Shown: piece after piece, positions 1 through 8,800 of the stretch
Position numbering within the stretch: position 1 is the stretch's first letter
How the letters are laid out: every line of letters starts with the position of its first letter
Assembly: GCA_050943335.1 (NCBI GenBank)
Contig: JBMNOZ010000022.1
Coordinates: 1-28,195, forward strand
DNA length: 28,195 bases
Reading direction: 5' to 3'
DNA from: JBMNOZ01 sp050943335
GTDB taxonomy: Bacteria > Bacillota > Desulfitobacteriia > Desulfitobacteriales > Syntrophobotulaceae
Program-made: the position numbers and the translations under genes
The notes under the pieces: generated by a model
What the model was told of the DNA's origin: nothing
The model's input: only the letters and a program-made list of their open reading frames with translations
Database searches by the model: none

Positions 1-384
1 TATAAAAAAATATCTCGAGATCTCGAAAAAGAGAAGGATAATTTTTCTGTTAACGATTTAACCCGTTTAATCCGTCTCTTTGCTATTAATATGCTAAGTT
101 TTGCCCAAGAAAACAAAGGAATTTATCTTCTTATGTTTGGTGAGGAGAGTTATAAATTTAGAAAAGAACATGAAGTTCGACCCTTTTTTAATTTCTTAAC
201 CCAAATGGTATACCGTTTGGATATAGAACCAGATAAAGTTGATGAGGTGCAAAAAAAATTATATATTTTAGAAATCATTGTCCATGGTTTAATAATCGAA
301 AAAATCCAAAAGTTAAACGATCTCAAACTGGAAGAATATAAAGAATATGTTGATTTTAGTGTAAAACATTTATTTGGAGATTAA
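1..384 (+). CDS. TetR/AcrR-family regulator, C-terminal part (5' end outside window)
   Basis: The reading frame is open from the first base of the window, so the gene starts upstream and only about 127 codons are seen. The product is all-helical and charged, with no HTH in the visible part. Its pattern (a stretch such as NKGIYLLMFGEES, then RPFFNFLTQMVYRL, then LEIIVHGLIIEKIQKLNDL, ending in a short amphipathic helix) resembles the ligand-binding/dimerisation half of TetR-type repressors, where the middle and last helices form the dimer interface. The DNA-binding domain would lie outside the window. Its stop is 12 bases from the convergent stop of the broken sigma-54 regulator. The family call rests on overall look only and is tentative. 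Confidence 0.55.
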   Translation, partial: YKKISRDLEKEKDNFSVNDLTRLIRLFAINMLSFAQENKGIYLLMFGEESYKFRKEHEVRPFFNFLTQMVYRLDIEPDKVDEVQKKLYILEIIVHGLIIEKIQKLNDLKLEEYKEYVDFSVKHLFGD

Positions 385-396
385 GAAAATACTATT

Positions 397-2508
397 TTAA
401 TTTCGTTCAATATTATAATCCTTTATTTTTTTATAAAGGGATGCGCGGCTAATATTTAACAGTCTTGCTGCGGCCGAAACATTACCGGAGGTTTTTGTTA
501 GAGCCTTCTGGATAACCAGGATTTCTGAATCTTTAAAAGATAAAGGAACATCATACGATGCAAAGGAGCCCGGTTTATTTACCGGGTATTTTTTATAGGG
601 AAATGAATTCTCTTCCAATTCAAAAAGTTCGTTAGGTAAACATTCCGGTTCGATCATCTCTCCTTGAACCATGTTCACGGCAAAGATCATAGCGTTTTCC
701 AGTTGTCGCACATTTCCTGGCCAATGATAATTCAGCATAATTTCCCGGGAGGCTGGACTTATCTTTGGCGTTTTAAGATTCATTTTCTTGGAATAATCTT
801 GCACAAAATATTCTGCTAAAGGAAGAATATCAGTAGGTCGCTCACGAAGAGCGGGAAGATTAAGCTTCATAACTGCCAACCGGAAAAAAAGATCATCCCG
901 AAAAGCCTTTTCAGCTACCATTTTATATAAATTCGTATTAGTTGCGGTAATCAATCGAAAATCAACATCATGGTAGCTTTTACCCCCTAAGCGCATAACT
1001 TGTTTGTCTTCCAAAACTCGAAGAAGGATAGCTTGAATTTCATAAGGCATGTCACCAATTTCATCGAGAAAAGAGTTCCTCCGTTTGCCAGCTCAATTTT
1101 CCCCGGTCGTCCATTTTTCTCTGCTCCAGTAAAAGCACCGCTTTCATAACCGAATAATTCGCTTTCCACAAGATTTCGGGGCATGGCGGCACAGTTTAAA
1201 GCGATAAAGGGTCCTTTAGGGCGGCTTTCGTTATGAATAGCTTGAGCAAACATCTCTTTTCCTGTGCCGCTTTCTCCAATAAGCAAAATATTTTCTGATG
1301 AAGATGCAAAACGCCGAGCTAAAGTTTTGGCCCTGTTTATTCAATGCTATTGCCAATAATATTGGAAAATTTTAGGTTGCCCGAGCTCCGATTCGAGTAT
1401 TGGTTAAAGCATTGACCTTTTCAGCGGGATTTAACCGCAGCACTGCCGCATTGATATCCTGAGAATTCTTTTCAATAATCGGCTGGATACTAATCACATA
1501 ATGACGTTCAGTGTGTCCGGTAGAGATCTTTTCCTCTAGATAGTCTACTCTATTTCCGGCCTTTAAATGGTTTTTCAAAATTGATTTTTCCGGTAGGAAG
1601 GTCAAAAATATTTTTATTTTTAATACTATATGGTTGAAGACCGAAAATTCGCGCTCCTTCTTGGTTACAGTTTATAATCCGACCATTACGGTCAATTGTG
1701 ATTATGCCCTCGTCAATAAAGGTCAGAGTAGCGTCCAACTCGGCGTTACTGATTATAAGAGCTTTATTAGTGTTGCTGAGTTCCTGGTTAGTTTTTAATA
1801 ACTGAATTTGCTTTTCGATTGCCGCAGCCAAAGCGCTGATCCACCCTAAGGAATGGATGTGAACATTTCCTGAGTATTGTTCTAAGAAGAAATCGTCAAT
1901 CCAGTGGGTTAACCCCAGGACTCCTAAAAGTTCACCGTCGGAATCCATTATAGGAGCTGCTGAACCAATAGCGTTATATAAATGGGATAGATAATGTTCG
2001 GAACCAATTAGTTGTACCGGTTGTTTGTGAATTATGGCCAAAACATGGGCAGAAGTACCCATGGTTTCTTCATTGCAGACAGTCCCGGTAATATCAATTA
2101 CATCCAGTTTTTTATGAACGGCTAGCATAGCTACTCCGTTTTTATCGTATAACCAAAGGCCTGTTCCACTTGCATATTCATTATAAGTATTCATGAGAGG
2201 GGACGCTATATCCAGTAAAAGACGGTTTTCTGATAAAACTTTCTCCATCTCCTGCTTATTAAGCTTAGGCCTAGTTTTACATTAAAAGGATTGACCCCGG
2301 CTTCATAGCTTCGAATCCAGGACTCGGCAACTTCCGGTCGTAAATAGGGACAATCCCGGGGATCAATCTTATTTTCCATGAACTTTTCTTCACAGCGTTG
2401 AATTGACTCCCAAATTTTCGGCAAAGTTTTTAAAGAGGTATTTGCGGTGGAAGAAGAGGCGGGGTTGTAGGCATAACTATGTTCAGCGCGAACGGTTGTG
2501 ATTTGCAT
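397..2508 (-). pseudogene. Sigma-54-dependent (AcoR-type) transcriptional activator, broken by frameshifts
   Basis: Fragments in all three minus-strand frames add up to one collinear enhancer-binding protein. In order they give an N-terminal sensor segment (DCPYLRPEVAESWIRSYEAG), a GAF-like region (GTGLWLYDKNGV... DSDGELLGVLGLTHW), a PAS-like segment (EGIITIDRNGRIINCNQEG), an AAA+ domain with Walker A GESGTGKE and the sigma-54 contact loop GAFTGA, and a Fis-type HTH ending SRASLYKKIKDYNIERN. Joining them needs about five single-base changes: near 2268 (one base lost), 1594 (one gained or two lost), 1372 (one lost), 1340 (one lost) and 1068 (one T lost from a T run, splitting GGTLF from LDEIGDMP). 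The start at 2508 is chosen because GGAGG lies 7 bases upstream. The family activates sigma-54 RNA polymerase by ATP hydrolysis from upstream sites. The probable target promoter is divergent, at 2754. It could be a sequencing artefact, but all other long genes here are intact. Confidence 0.9.
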
Positions 2509-2625
2509 TTTTAGACCTCCATAACCAGACAATATATTAGGCAACTATCTTTTTTAGATTTTAGTGAAGATGCCAGTTTTTGTAAAGACTTAAGCGTAGG
2601 TAAGTAATATCTAATATTTTGGAAG

Positions 2626-2671
2626 AGTGTCTATATTGTTTTACAAAAGTGTCTATATTTTAGACACTTTT
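2626..2671. promoter_or_regulatory. Upstream activator dyad for the sigma-54 regulator
   Basis: A perfect inverted repeat with 11-base arms and a 5-base centre lies at 2645-2671 (AAAAGTGTCTA / TAGACACTTTT). Its left-hand motif AGTGTCTATATT occurs again at 2626-2637, exactly 22 bases upstream, about two helical turns. It sits about 85-125 bases upstream of the -24 element, the usual place for an enhancer-binding-protein site, and carries the TGT/ACA ends common in such sites. Binding by the neighbouring regulator is inferred from position. Confidence 0.6.
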
Positions 2672-2753
2672 CGTTTTGCCTTCAAAAAAAAGAAAATTTT
2701 GAAATTCTTAATTATCAAGAGACGGATAGGTTTTGAAGTTTTAAAACTCGTAC

Positions 2754-2770
2754 TTGGCATGGATTTTGCA
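2754..2770 (+). promoter_or_regulatory. Sigma-54 (-24/-12) promoter
   Basis: The sequence TTGGCATGGATTTTGCA matches the sigma-54 consensus YTGGCACG-N4-TTGCW at all key positions, with T for C as the only deviation in the -24 box and correct spacing between the GG and GC pairs. A good ribosome binding site (AAAGGAGGG, 2784-2792) and an ATG at 2793 follow at once. The ATG opens only five codons before TAA TAA TGA, so the promoter now leads into a gene remnant. Confidence 0.75.
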
Positions 2771-2792
2771 ATATAGAACAGGCAAAGGAGGG

Positions 2793-3185
2793 ATGTCTAA
2801 TGGTTCTTAATAATGACTTTTTGTAAAGAGAGTATTACTGAGAAAGAATAGCTGCTTGCGAATTAAAATAAAGAGGAGGATATATGTGCTCATTCTCGGT
2901 TCCTTAGCCTTTATGATGCCAATGTTTGTCGGAATTATTGCTGTTGAAACCGTACCTTTGAGATTAGCAGCCACCGCAGCAGCTATTCTAATGGGTGTCG
3001 GGGAAATTATCAGGGCAACTCTTACCCCGCGTATACTCGGCTCAGTAGCAGACACTTCCGGACTTCCGGTGGTCTTTATTGTTTCCAGTATAATTATGGC
3101 TCTTTGTGGAGTGCTTAGTCTCTTCCTCACAGAAACCTTACGAAAGGATAAGAAAGATGCTCCCAGCTCGGTAACGGCAAAATAA
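2793..3185 (+). pseudogene. MFS transporter remnant (C-terminal fragment)
   Basis: The original start is probably the ATG at 2793 behind AAAGGAGGG, but that frame stops after five codons (MSNGS). The same frame reopens at about 2830 and runs to 3185, giving roughly the last 100 residues of a major facilitator transporter. Two hydrophobic segments are visible (VLILGSLAFMMPMFVGIIAV and VVFIVSSIIMALCGVLSLFL), separated by the loop PRILGSVADTSG typical of the last pair of MFS helices, with a charged tail. About 300 N-terminal residues are missing, so an internal deletion is likely. It lies downstream of the sigma-54 promoter, so it was probably the target of the divergent activator. Substrate unknown. 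The fragment is unlikely to work as a protein. Confidence 0.75.
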
Positions 3186-3210
3186 TCTTATTTCTTTCAT
3201 AATTGTTTGG

Positions 3211-3240
3211 AAATCCTCCTAAAAAGGAGGATTTCTTATA
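3211..3240 (+). terminator. Hairpin terminator after the MFS remnant
   Basis: Perfect 10-base inverted repeat AAATCCTCCT / AGGAGGATTT with a 4-base loop, followed by a T-containing tail (TTTCTTATA). The stem is short and the tail imperfect. Confidence 0.5.
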
Positions 3241-3268
3241 TCTAACTAATGGGTATCTAACTAATGGG
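3239..3268. repeat. 15-bp tandem duplication
   Basis: TATCTAACTAATGGG occurs twice head to tail, directly after the terminator. It looks like a small slippage duplication. No function is visible. Confidence 0.8.
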
Positions 3269-3282
3269 TAATTTTGCTCAAC

Positions 3283-3310
3283 CTGACTTTTTAAAAAGTT
3301 TGCAGTATAA
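3283..3310 (+). promoter_or_regulatory. Probable sigma-A promoter for the lipid kinase gene
   Basis: A perfect -10 box TATAAT lies at 3305-3310, with a fair -35 box CTGACT at 3283-3288 and a 16-base spacer. It is 37 bases before the start codon. Confidence 0.5.
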
Positions 3311-3347
3311 TGGAGTTTAGGAAAAAATAATTATTGGAGTTTCGTGA

Positions 3348-4247
3348 ATGAAAAAAGTATTGCTGATATATAACCCTATGGCCGGGAATAACAGATTTAA
3401 GAATCATCTTGACAGAATCATTAACATTGTTCAAAACCAGGGAAGTTATTTATTTCCGTATCGTTCCAATTCTGTCGAGGAGTTGGAAAAGTTATTTAAA
3501 ACTTTGGATTTAAAGACTCTTGACCGGATTTGGATTGCCGGGGGAGACGGCACAATTCATCAAGTTATTAACTCTCTCCAACCTCAACAATTTGATATCC
3601 CAATCGGTATTTTCCCAGTGGGAACAGCAAATGATTTTGCTCATTGCCTCGGTTACCCGGAAACTATACCTGAAATCACAAAAACATTACTTGGCAATAA
3701 CTATATTCCTTGTGATGTTGGGGTGGCTAATGATCGATATTTTTTGAATATTGCCAGCCTCGGTTCAATTGTAGATATCAGTCAAAAGACTGATAAAAAG
3801 TTTAAAAGCAGCCTCGGTTTGTTGGCTTATTACATAAAAGGAGCAGAAGAATTATCCCATTTAAAACCGGTTCCTGTTAGTATCAAATCCCAAGAGATTA
3901 GTATTGAAGAAGAGGTCTTTTTTGTCTTAATTTTAAACGGCAGATCAGCGGGAGGTTTTAGAAAAATTGCTCCCTTAGCCTCTTTAACCGACGGTTTACT
4001 GGATGTCTATATTTTAAAAAAATGTCCGATAATTGAGTTGCTACCTCTTTTAATAAAAGTATCCAATGGGGAACACGCTGACAGCCGCTATGTAGAGTAT
4101 TTTCAAACTTCAGAAATGATTATAGATTGCACAGAAAAAATCGGAAGTGATTTGGACGGCGAAAAAGGTTTTTCTTTTCCCTTAAAAATTTCTGTCGAAC
4201 CCCAAAAACTTAAAATGATAACAGGGAATATGAATTTGAAAGGGTAA
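3348..4247 (+). CDS. Diacylglycerol kinase family lipid kinase
   Basis: The 299-residue product belongs to the DAGK/YegS/sphingosine kinase family, cytosolic enzymes that phosphorylate lipid hydroxyls with ATP and in Gram-positive bacteria recycle diacylglycerol from membrane turnover. The N-terminus IYNPMAGNN, the nucleotide-binding motif GGDGT (residues 65-69) followed by INSL, and the second family motif PVGTANDFAHCLG are all present. The C-terminal half has the usual beta-rich pattern (LNGRSAGGFRKIAPLASLTDGLLDVYI) and the DLDGE motif near the end. The length is typical. The start is supported by GGAG 8 bases upstream. It seems monocistronic, with its own promoter and a strong terminator. 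Whether it acts on diacylglycerol (as DgkB) or another lipid cannot be told from sequence. Confidence 0.88.
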   Translation: MKKVLLIYNPMAGNNRFKNHLDRIINIVQNQGSYLFPYRSNSVEELEKLFKTLDLKTLDRIWIAGGDGTIHQVINSLQPQQFDIPIGIFPVGTANDFAHCLGYPETIPEITKTLLGNNYIPCDVGVANDRYFLNIASLGSIVDISQKTDKKFKSSLGLLAYYIKGAEELSHLKPVPVSIKSQEISIEEEVFFVLILNGRSAGGFRKIAPLASLTDGLLDVYILKKCPIIELLPLLIKVSNGEHADSRYVEYFQTSEMIIDCTEKIGSDLDGEKGFSFPLKISVEPQKLKMITGNMNLKG

Positions 4248-4262
4248 AATACCTATTTTTCT

Positions 4263-4306
4263 CCGCAGATTTTATTATTAAATCTGCGGTATTATTTTAT
4301 TTTTGG
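4263..4306 (+). terminator. Rho-independent terminator of the lipid kinase gene
   Basis: Perfect 10-base stem CCGCAGATTT / AAATCTGCGG (4263-4289) with a 7-base loop, followed by a T-rich run. Confidence 0.8.
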
Positions 4307-4308
4307 CC

Positions 4309-4336
4309 TTGACAGGGGAGGATAATCAGTCATAAT
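4309..4336 (+). promoter_or_regulatory. Promoter of the TetR-family gene
   Basis: Perfect -35 TTGACA (4309-4314), 16-base spacer and -10 CATAAT (4331-4336), about 40 bases upstream of the start codon. Confidence 0.7.
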
Positions 4337-4341
4337 TGAAT

Positions 4342-4356
4342 ATAGGAAACTCCTAT
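4342..4356. promoter_or_regulatory. Candidate operator for the TetR-family regulator
   Basis: The perfect inverted repeat ATAGGA-AAC-TCCTAT lies just downstream of the -10 box, over the expected transcription start, where a repressor would block initiation. Autoregulation is common for TetR proteins. Binding here is inferred. Confidence 0.45.
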
Positions 4357-4375
4357 CCAATTAAGAGGTTGTAAA

Positions 4376-4975
4376 ATGAATTCTAAACAACTTTCTCGAC
4401 GTTCGTACTCCAGTCCACTACGCAATAAACAGCGAGAAGCTACAAAAGAAAAAATAATTATTGCAGTGGCAGAAATTATTAATGAGGGCCGTCTACTTTC
4501 GTTCAGTATAAATGATGTGGCAAAACGAGCTAAAGTCTCCTACGGTACAGTTTATCGGCATTTTCCTACCAAAGAAAAACTGTTAGAAGCCCTTAACGAA
4601 TTTGGAGATAAAATTACCGAACAAGATTTATCTTTGGAATCTCTTTCCCTAGCAGAGTTAACAGAGCAAATAAGAAAGACAGCGAACCTTTTTGAAAACA
4701 AAGCTGCTGTTCTTCAAGCTTGCTCCCTAATTAGAACCGTTAATAATGACCGATCTGGAAGCCAAAAGGAAAAGAACCAAAAATATATTGACCTGCTTGT
4801 TAACAATGCAGGTTTGTCTTTGGAAGCTGCTACCAAAGCCGCAGCGGTCATTTCTCATCTCCACAGTTTTTCAACTTGGTCAACTCTTAGAAAGCAGTAC
4901 AACCTTAGCTCTAAGGCAGCCTCCGATGCTTTAATATGGGCTCTGAGAGCTTTATTATTGACCCTTAAACCTTGA
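4376..4975 (+). CDS. TetR/AcrR-family transcriptional regulator
   Basis: The 199-residue protein has an N-terminal TetR-type HTH of standard form: a first helix (REATKEKIIIAVAEIINEG), then FSINDVAKRAKVSYGTVYRHFPTKEKLLEAL, which contains the typical VSYGTVYRHFPTKE recognition region. The remaining ~130 residues form the divergent helical ligand domain, so the inducer is unknown. The start is preceded by AAGAGG. It has its own promoter, a palindrome in the start region and a strong terminator, so it is not cotranscribed with the hydrogenase operon downstream. Its target could be itself alone or a gene outside the window. No second copy of the 15-base operator was found by eye. Confidence 0.9.
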   Translation: MNSKQLSRRSYSSPLRNKQREATKEKIIIAVAEIINEGRLLSFSINDVAKRAKVSYGTVYRHFPTKEKLLEALNEFGDKITEQDLSLESLSLAELTEQIRKTANLFENKAAVLQACSLIRTVNNDRSGSQKEKNQKYIDLLVNNAGLSLEAATKAAAVISHLHSFSTWSTLRKQYNLSSKAASDALIWALRALLLTLKP

Positions 4976-5007
4976 AACGTCTCCATTCCTATTCTTAATT
5001 TTAAGAA

Positions 5008-5038
5008 CACCGTAAGAACATTACGGTGATTTTTTTTT
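5008..5038 (+). terminator. Rho-independent terminator of the TetR gene
   Basis: Perfect stem CACCGTAA / TTACGGTG with loop GAACA, followed by A and about ten T residues. Confidence 0.85.
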
Positions 5039-5087
5039 GAAAACTCTAAACCTTTAAGCAATTCCGGGAAAAAGCTCGAACAAAACA

Positions 5088-5158
5088 TTGTTAAATTTTT
5101 AATAAAGAAAAATAATAATTTAACGAATTGCATTAAACTTTTAACAAACTTGTTGACA
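5088..5158 (+). promoter_or_regulatory. Rex-like operator region upstream of the hydrogenase operon
   Basis: At 5088-5105 the sequence TTGTTAAATTTTTAATAA matches the clostridial Rex (NADH/NAD-sensing repressor) palindrome TTGTTAA-N4-TTAACAA with one mismatch. A second, degenerate site at 5130-5147 keeps the right half TTAACAA and the inner TTAA of the left half. It is followed at once by a palindrome AACAA-AC-TTGTT and a perfect -35-like TTGACA at 5153-5158, although no good -10 box follows at 17 bases. Rex control of hydrogenase genes is known in Clostridia. Binding here is inferred. This gene-free stretch (4976-5326) otherwise holds the terminator above and AT-rich leader. Confidence 0.5.
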
Positions 5159-5213
5159 TTTTTATTTAACTTTTTTCCTTCTAGTTAAATTATCGTAAAT
5201 AAAATAACTATTA

Positions 5214-5242
5214 TTGACGCTGTGTTTTTTGAAGATTACACT
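5214..5242 (+). promoter_or_regulatory. Possible hydrogenase operon promoter
   Basis: TTGACG (5214-5219) and TACACT (5237-5242) are separated by 17 bases, about 85 bases before the first start codon. The -10 box is only a 4/6 match. The TTGACA at 5153 is a rival -35 element. Confidence 0.35.
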
Positions 5243-5326
5243 TTTATTGTCGGTAAATATTTTTTTAATTTAAAAGTTTAAAAGATTTTTTAATAGACAC
5301 TAGATATTTCATACAGGAGGTTAAAA

Positions 5327-5836
5327 ATGGCTACAATTTTAAAACAGAAAACTTGCTGCTGTACAGAGATTACAGAGCAACAAAAATATGAAAAGTTAGG
5401 TGAAATTATTGAAGAATATAAACATGTCGAAGGTGGATTAATTCAAATCTTACATTTGGCACAGGGTTTATTTGGGTATCTTCCTTTAGAACTTCAAGAG
5501 TTTATCGCCGAAGGTTTGGATAAACCTCTCTCGGAAGTCTCAGGGGTTGTTACTTTTTATTCCTATTTTTCCACTCAACCCAGAGGAAAACATGTAATTA
5601 AGGTTTGTTTGGGGACCGCTTGCTATATTCGGGGAGGCCAAAAAGTTATCAATCGCCTGCAAGAAATCCTAAATACTGAAATTGGAAAAACAACTGATGA
5701 CGGTTTGTTCACTTTAGAAATAGCTCGCTGTATCGGGGCTTGTGGCCTGGCGCCGGCCATGATGATCGATGATACTGTTTATAAACAAGTTAATCCCGAT
5801 AAGTTGGAATCTATCTTAGCTAAATATAAAGATTAA
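5327..5836 (+). CDS. NuoE/HydC-like [2Fe-2S] subunit of an [FeFe] hydrogenase complex
   Basis: The 169-residue protein is a thioredoxin-fold [2Fe-2S] subunit of the NuoE/HydC family. An N-terminal helical bundle (IIEEYKHVEGGLIQILHLAQ... GYLPLELQEFIAEGLDKPLSEV) is followed by the ferredoxin fold with the four expected cluster ligands: C94 and C99 in VCLGTACYIRGG, and C135 and C139 in RCIGACGLAP. In such complexes this subunit passes electrons to or from the flavin subunit. It is first in a three-gene operon, with a strong AGGAGG before the ATG and 20 bases to the next gene. The order hydC-hydB-hydA is usual for trimeric, often electron-bifurcating hydrogenases. An extra CCC triplet at residues 10-13 is not part of the family cluster and its role is unclear. 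Confidence 0.92.
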   Translation: MATILKQKTCCCTEITEQQKYEKLGEIIEEYKHVEGGLIQILHLAQGLFGYLPLELQEFIAEGLDKPLSEVSGVVTFYSYFSTQPRGKHVIKVCLGTACYIRGGQKVINRLQEILNTEIGKTTDDGLFTLEIARCIGACGLAPAMMIDDTVYKQVNPDKLESILAKYKD

Positions 5837-5856
5837 ATGAACTTGGGGGAGAAGAT

Positions 5857-8800
5857 ATGATAACAGATATTGCTGATTTAGAACGCATTAAAAAAGAATA
5901 CTACGATAACCTTGCTCAATATAGATATCAAATACTGGTATGTTCAGGAAACGGCTGTGTGTCTGCCCAATGTGAAATGGTAAAAGAGGCTCTTCATGAA
6001 AGTCTTAAAAAACATAAAATAACAGACGTTAAAATTATCTCCACCGGCTGTATGGGGACTTGTGTCGTCGGTCCGGTTATCCTGGTTAAACCCGATGATA
6101 CCTTTTATATAGAAATAACCCCGGAAAAGGCGGAAGAAATAGTAGAGTCTCATCTTAGGAACGGAGTTATCTTAGAGAAATATACTTTTTATAATCAAGC
6201 CTTAAACAGACATGTTCCCAATATCAATAATATTCCCTTTTTTAAAAATCAAGTTAAAGTGGCCCTTAGAAATTGCGGGCAAATTGATTACTCTTCGATC
6301 GAAGCTTATATCGCCAACGGCGGTTATTTTGCGCTAGCTAAAGCTTTAACGAAAATGAAAAGATCCGGTGTTGTTGAAGAAATAAAAAAATCCGGTCTTC
6401 GCGGTCGGGGCGGTGCCGGGTTTAAGACGGGAATTAAATGGGAAGCTGGAATGAGAGCTGTTAGTGAGCAAAAATATATAGTCTGCAATGCTGATGAAGG
6501 CGACCCGGGTGCTTTTATGGACAGGAGCATTATCGAAGGCGATCCGCACAGCATTATTGAGGGAATGATGATCGGGGGTTATGCTATCGGGGCGAATAAA
6601 GGATATATTTATGTGCGGGCCGAATACCCGTTAGCTTTCGAACGCTTAAAACAGGCTGTTTTTGAGGCTCGAAATAAAGGATTGTTAGGGCACAAGTTGT
6701 TTAAGACCGATTTTGAATTTGATTTAGAAATTCGGATTGGAGCCGGAGCGTTTGTCTGCGGTGAGGAAACCTCTTTATTAGCGTCCCTTGAAGGACGGCG
6801 CGGTGAACCTAGACAAAAACCACCCTATCCTTTTGAACGAGGTTTGTTCAATAAGCCAACTATTATTAATAATGTGGAAACTCTGGCCAATGTCCCGGTT
6901 ATTATCAGCAAGGGAGCGGATTGGTTTTCCAAGTTAGGCACTGAAACTGCAAAAGGAACTAAAGTCTTGGCTCTGGCTGGTGATATTGTCAATACCGGTC
7001 TTGTGGAAGTGCCCATGGGTATGAGCTTAGGAGACATTCTTTTTAAAATCGGCGGTGGGGCACCGGCAGGAAAGGCTTTTAAGGCGGCGCAAGTCGGCGG
7101 GCCTTCTGGGGGATGTATTACAAAAGAGTTCTTGAACACCCCTGTCGATTATAAAAACATTGTCCGTTTAGGCGCTATTATGGGCTCAGGTGGTTTAATT
7201 GTCATGGATGAAGATACATGCATGGTGGATACGGCGAAATATTTTATGGAGTTTGTTCAGGACGAATCCTGTGGTCAGTGCCTTCCTTGCCGAGTAGGTG
7301 TTAAGCGGATGTTGGAGATTTTAGACCGTATTACAAAAGGTAAGGGTCAAGATGGGGACATTGAACTTCTTCAAGAACTTGGCGCCGTGATAAAGGAAAC
7401 AGCCATGTGCGGTTTGGGGCAAACCGCTCCCAACCCAGTTTTAAGCACTATTGAGTATTTCCGAGAAGAATATGAAGAACATATCAAAGATAAATATTGC
7501 CGAGCAGGGGTCTGTGCCGACTTATTTATTTCCCCTTGCGAAAATGCCTGCCCAGCTAAAGTAAATGTCCCTGGATACCTAGCTTTAGTCTCTGCCGGCA
7601 GATATCTAGATGCTTACAATTTAATTAGACAGGAAAATCCTTTTCCCGCTGTCTGTGGCAGAATTTGTACTCACCCATGTGAGAGCAAATGTCGTCGAGG
7701 CCAGCTTGATGAAGCCGTGGCGATTAAAGACATTAAAAGATTTATCGCCGATTATGCTTTCAGACATGAGGGAGAATTTAAAAAAGATATTGTTTTTCCT
7801 AAAAATAATAAAAGTATCGGTATTATCGGGGCCGGACCTTCTGGTTTGACTTGCGGTTATTACCTGGCCCGATTGGGTTATGATGTCGAGGTCTATGAAT
7901 CCCAACCAATTGCCGGAGGAATATTGGCTTTTGGTATTCCGGAGTATAGACTTCCTAAAAATGTTTTAAAGCATGAGATTGAACTGATTGAACAGGTAGG
8001 AGTGAATATCCATCTCAATACCGAAATTGGCAAGGATATCTCTCTCGATGAATTACGTCGTAAACATGACGCTATTTATATTGCTACTGGAACTCAACTG
8101 TCTAACAAGATTAAAATTCCCGGGGAAGATCTAAAAGGTGTGGTTCACGGACTGGACTTCCTCCGAAATGTTAATTTGGGACGGGAAATGCAGATCGGCG
8201 AGACCGTAGCGGTTTTCGGTGGTGGTAATACTGCTCTTGATGCAGCGCGAACAGCGGTGCGATTGGGAGCCAAAAAGGTAATGATTTTGTATCGGAGAAC
8301 TCTCGACGATATGCCCGCGGACCCAAGGGAAATAAAGGAAGCCATGGCGGAAGGAATTGAAGTGCTTCCTCTTGTCAAACCGGTTCGTTTTCTTGGCCAA
8401 GAAAGTATTGAAGCAATTGAGTGCCTTCTTATGGAACCAAATGGATTTGATGTCGATGGACGAAATAAACCACGGGAAATAACAGGCTCTAATTTTACAA
8501 TAAAGGTAGACATGGCTATCCCTGCCATCAGTCAATCTTCAGATTTTCCCTTTGTGAAGAGGGAAGAAGTTGAATCCTCGGAGTGGGAGAACTTAATTCC
8601 GGGAAAAAACACTCCTACAACCAATATCGATGGAGTTTTTATCGGCGGTGATGTAGCCAGAGGTTCTGATGTCGTTATTACGGCCATTGCCGATGGGAAA
8701 AAAGCAGCCATAGCTATCGATCTTTACCTTGGGGGCAAAGGAAAGCTAAACAAAGGTGAGGCTATCGAAATCCCTGTAATAGAAGATGAGGATGAAGTTA

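Noticed and set aside
5008..5326. A riboswitch in the long gap before the hydrogenase operon.
   Set aside because: Apart from the terminator and short palindromes, the region is simple AT-rich sequence with no recognisable aptamer core.
8131..8535. Minus-strand open frames of about 130 codons inside the hydrogenase flavin-subunit gene.
   Set aside because: They overlap a clearly coding gene with conserved FAD and NAD motifs, and their translations show no family pattern.
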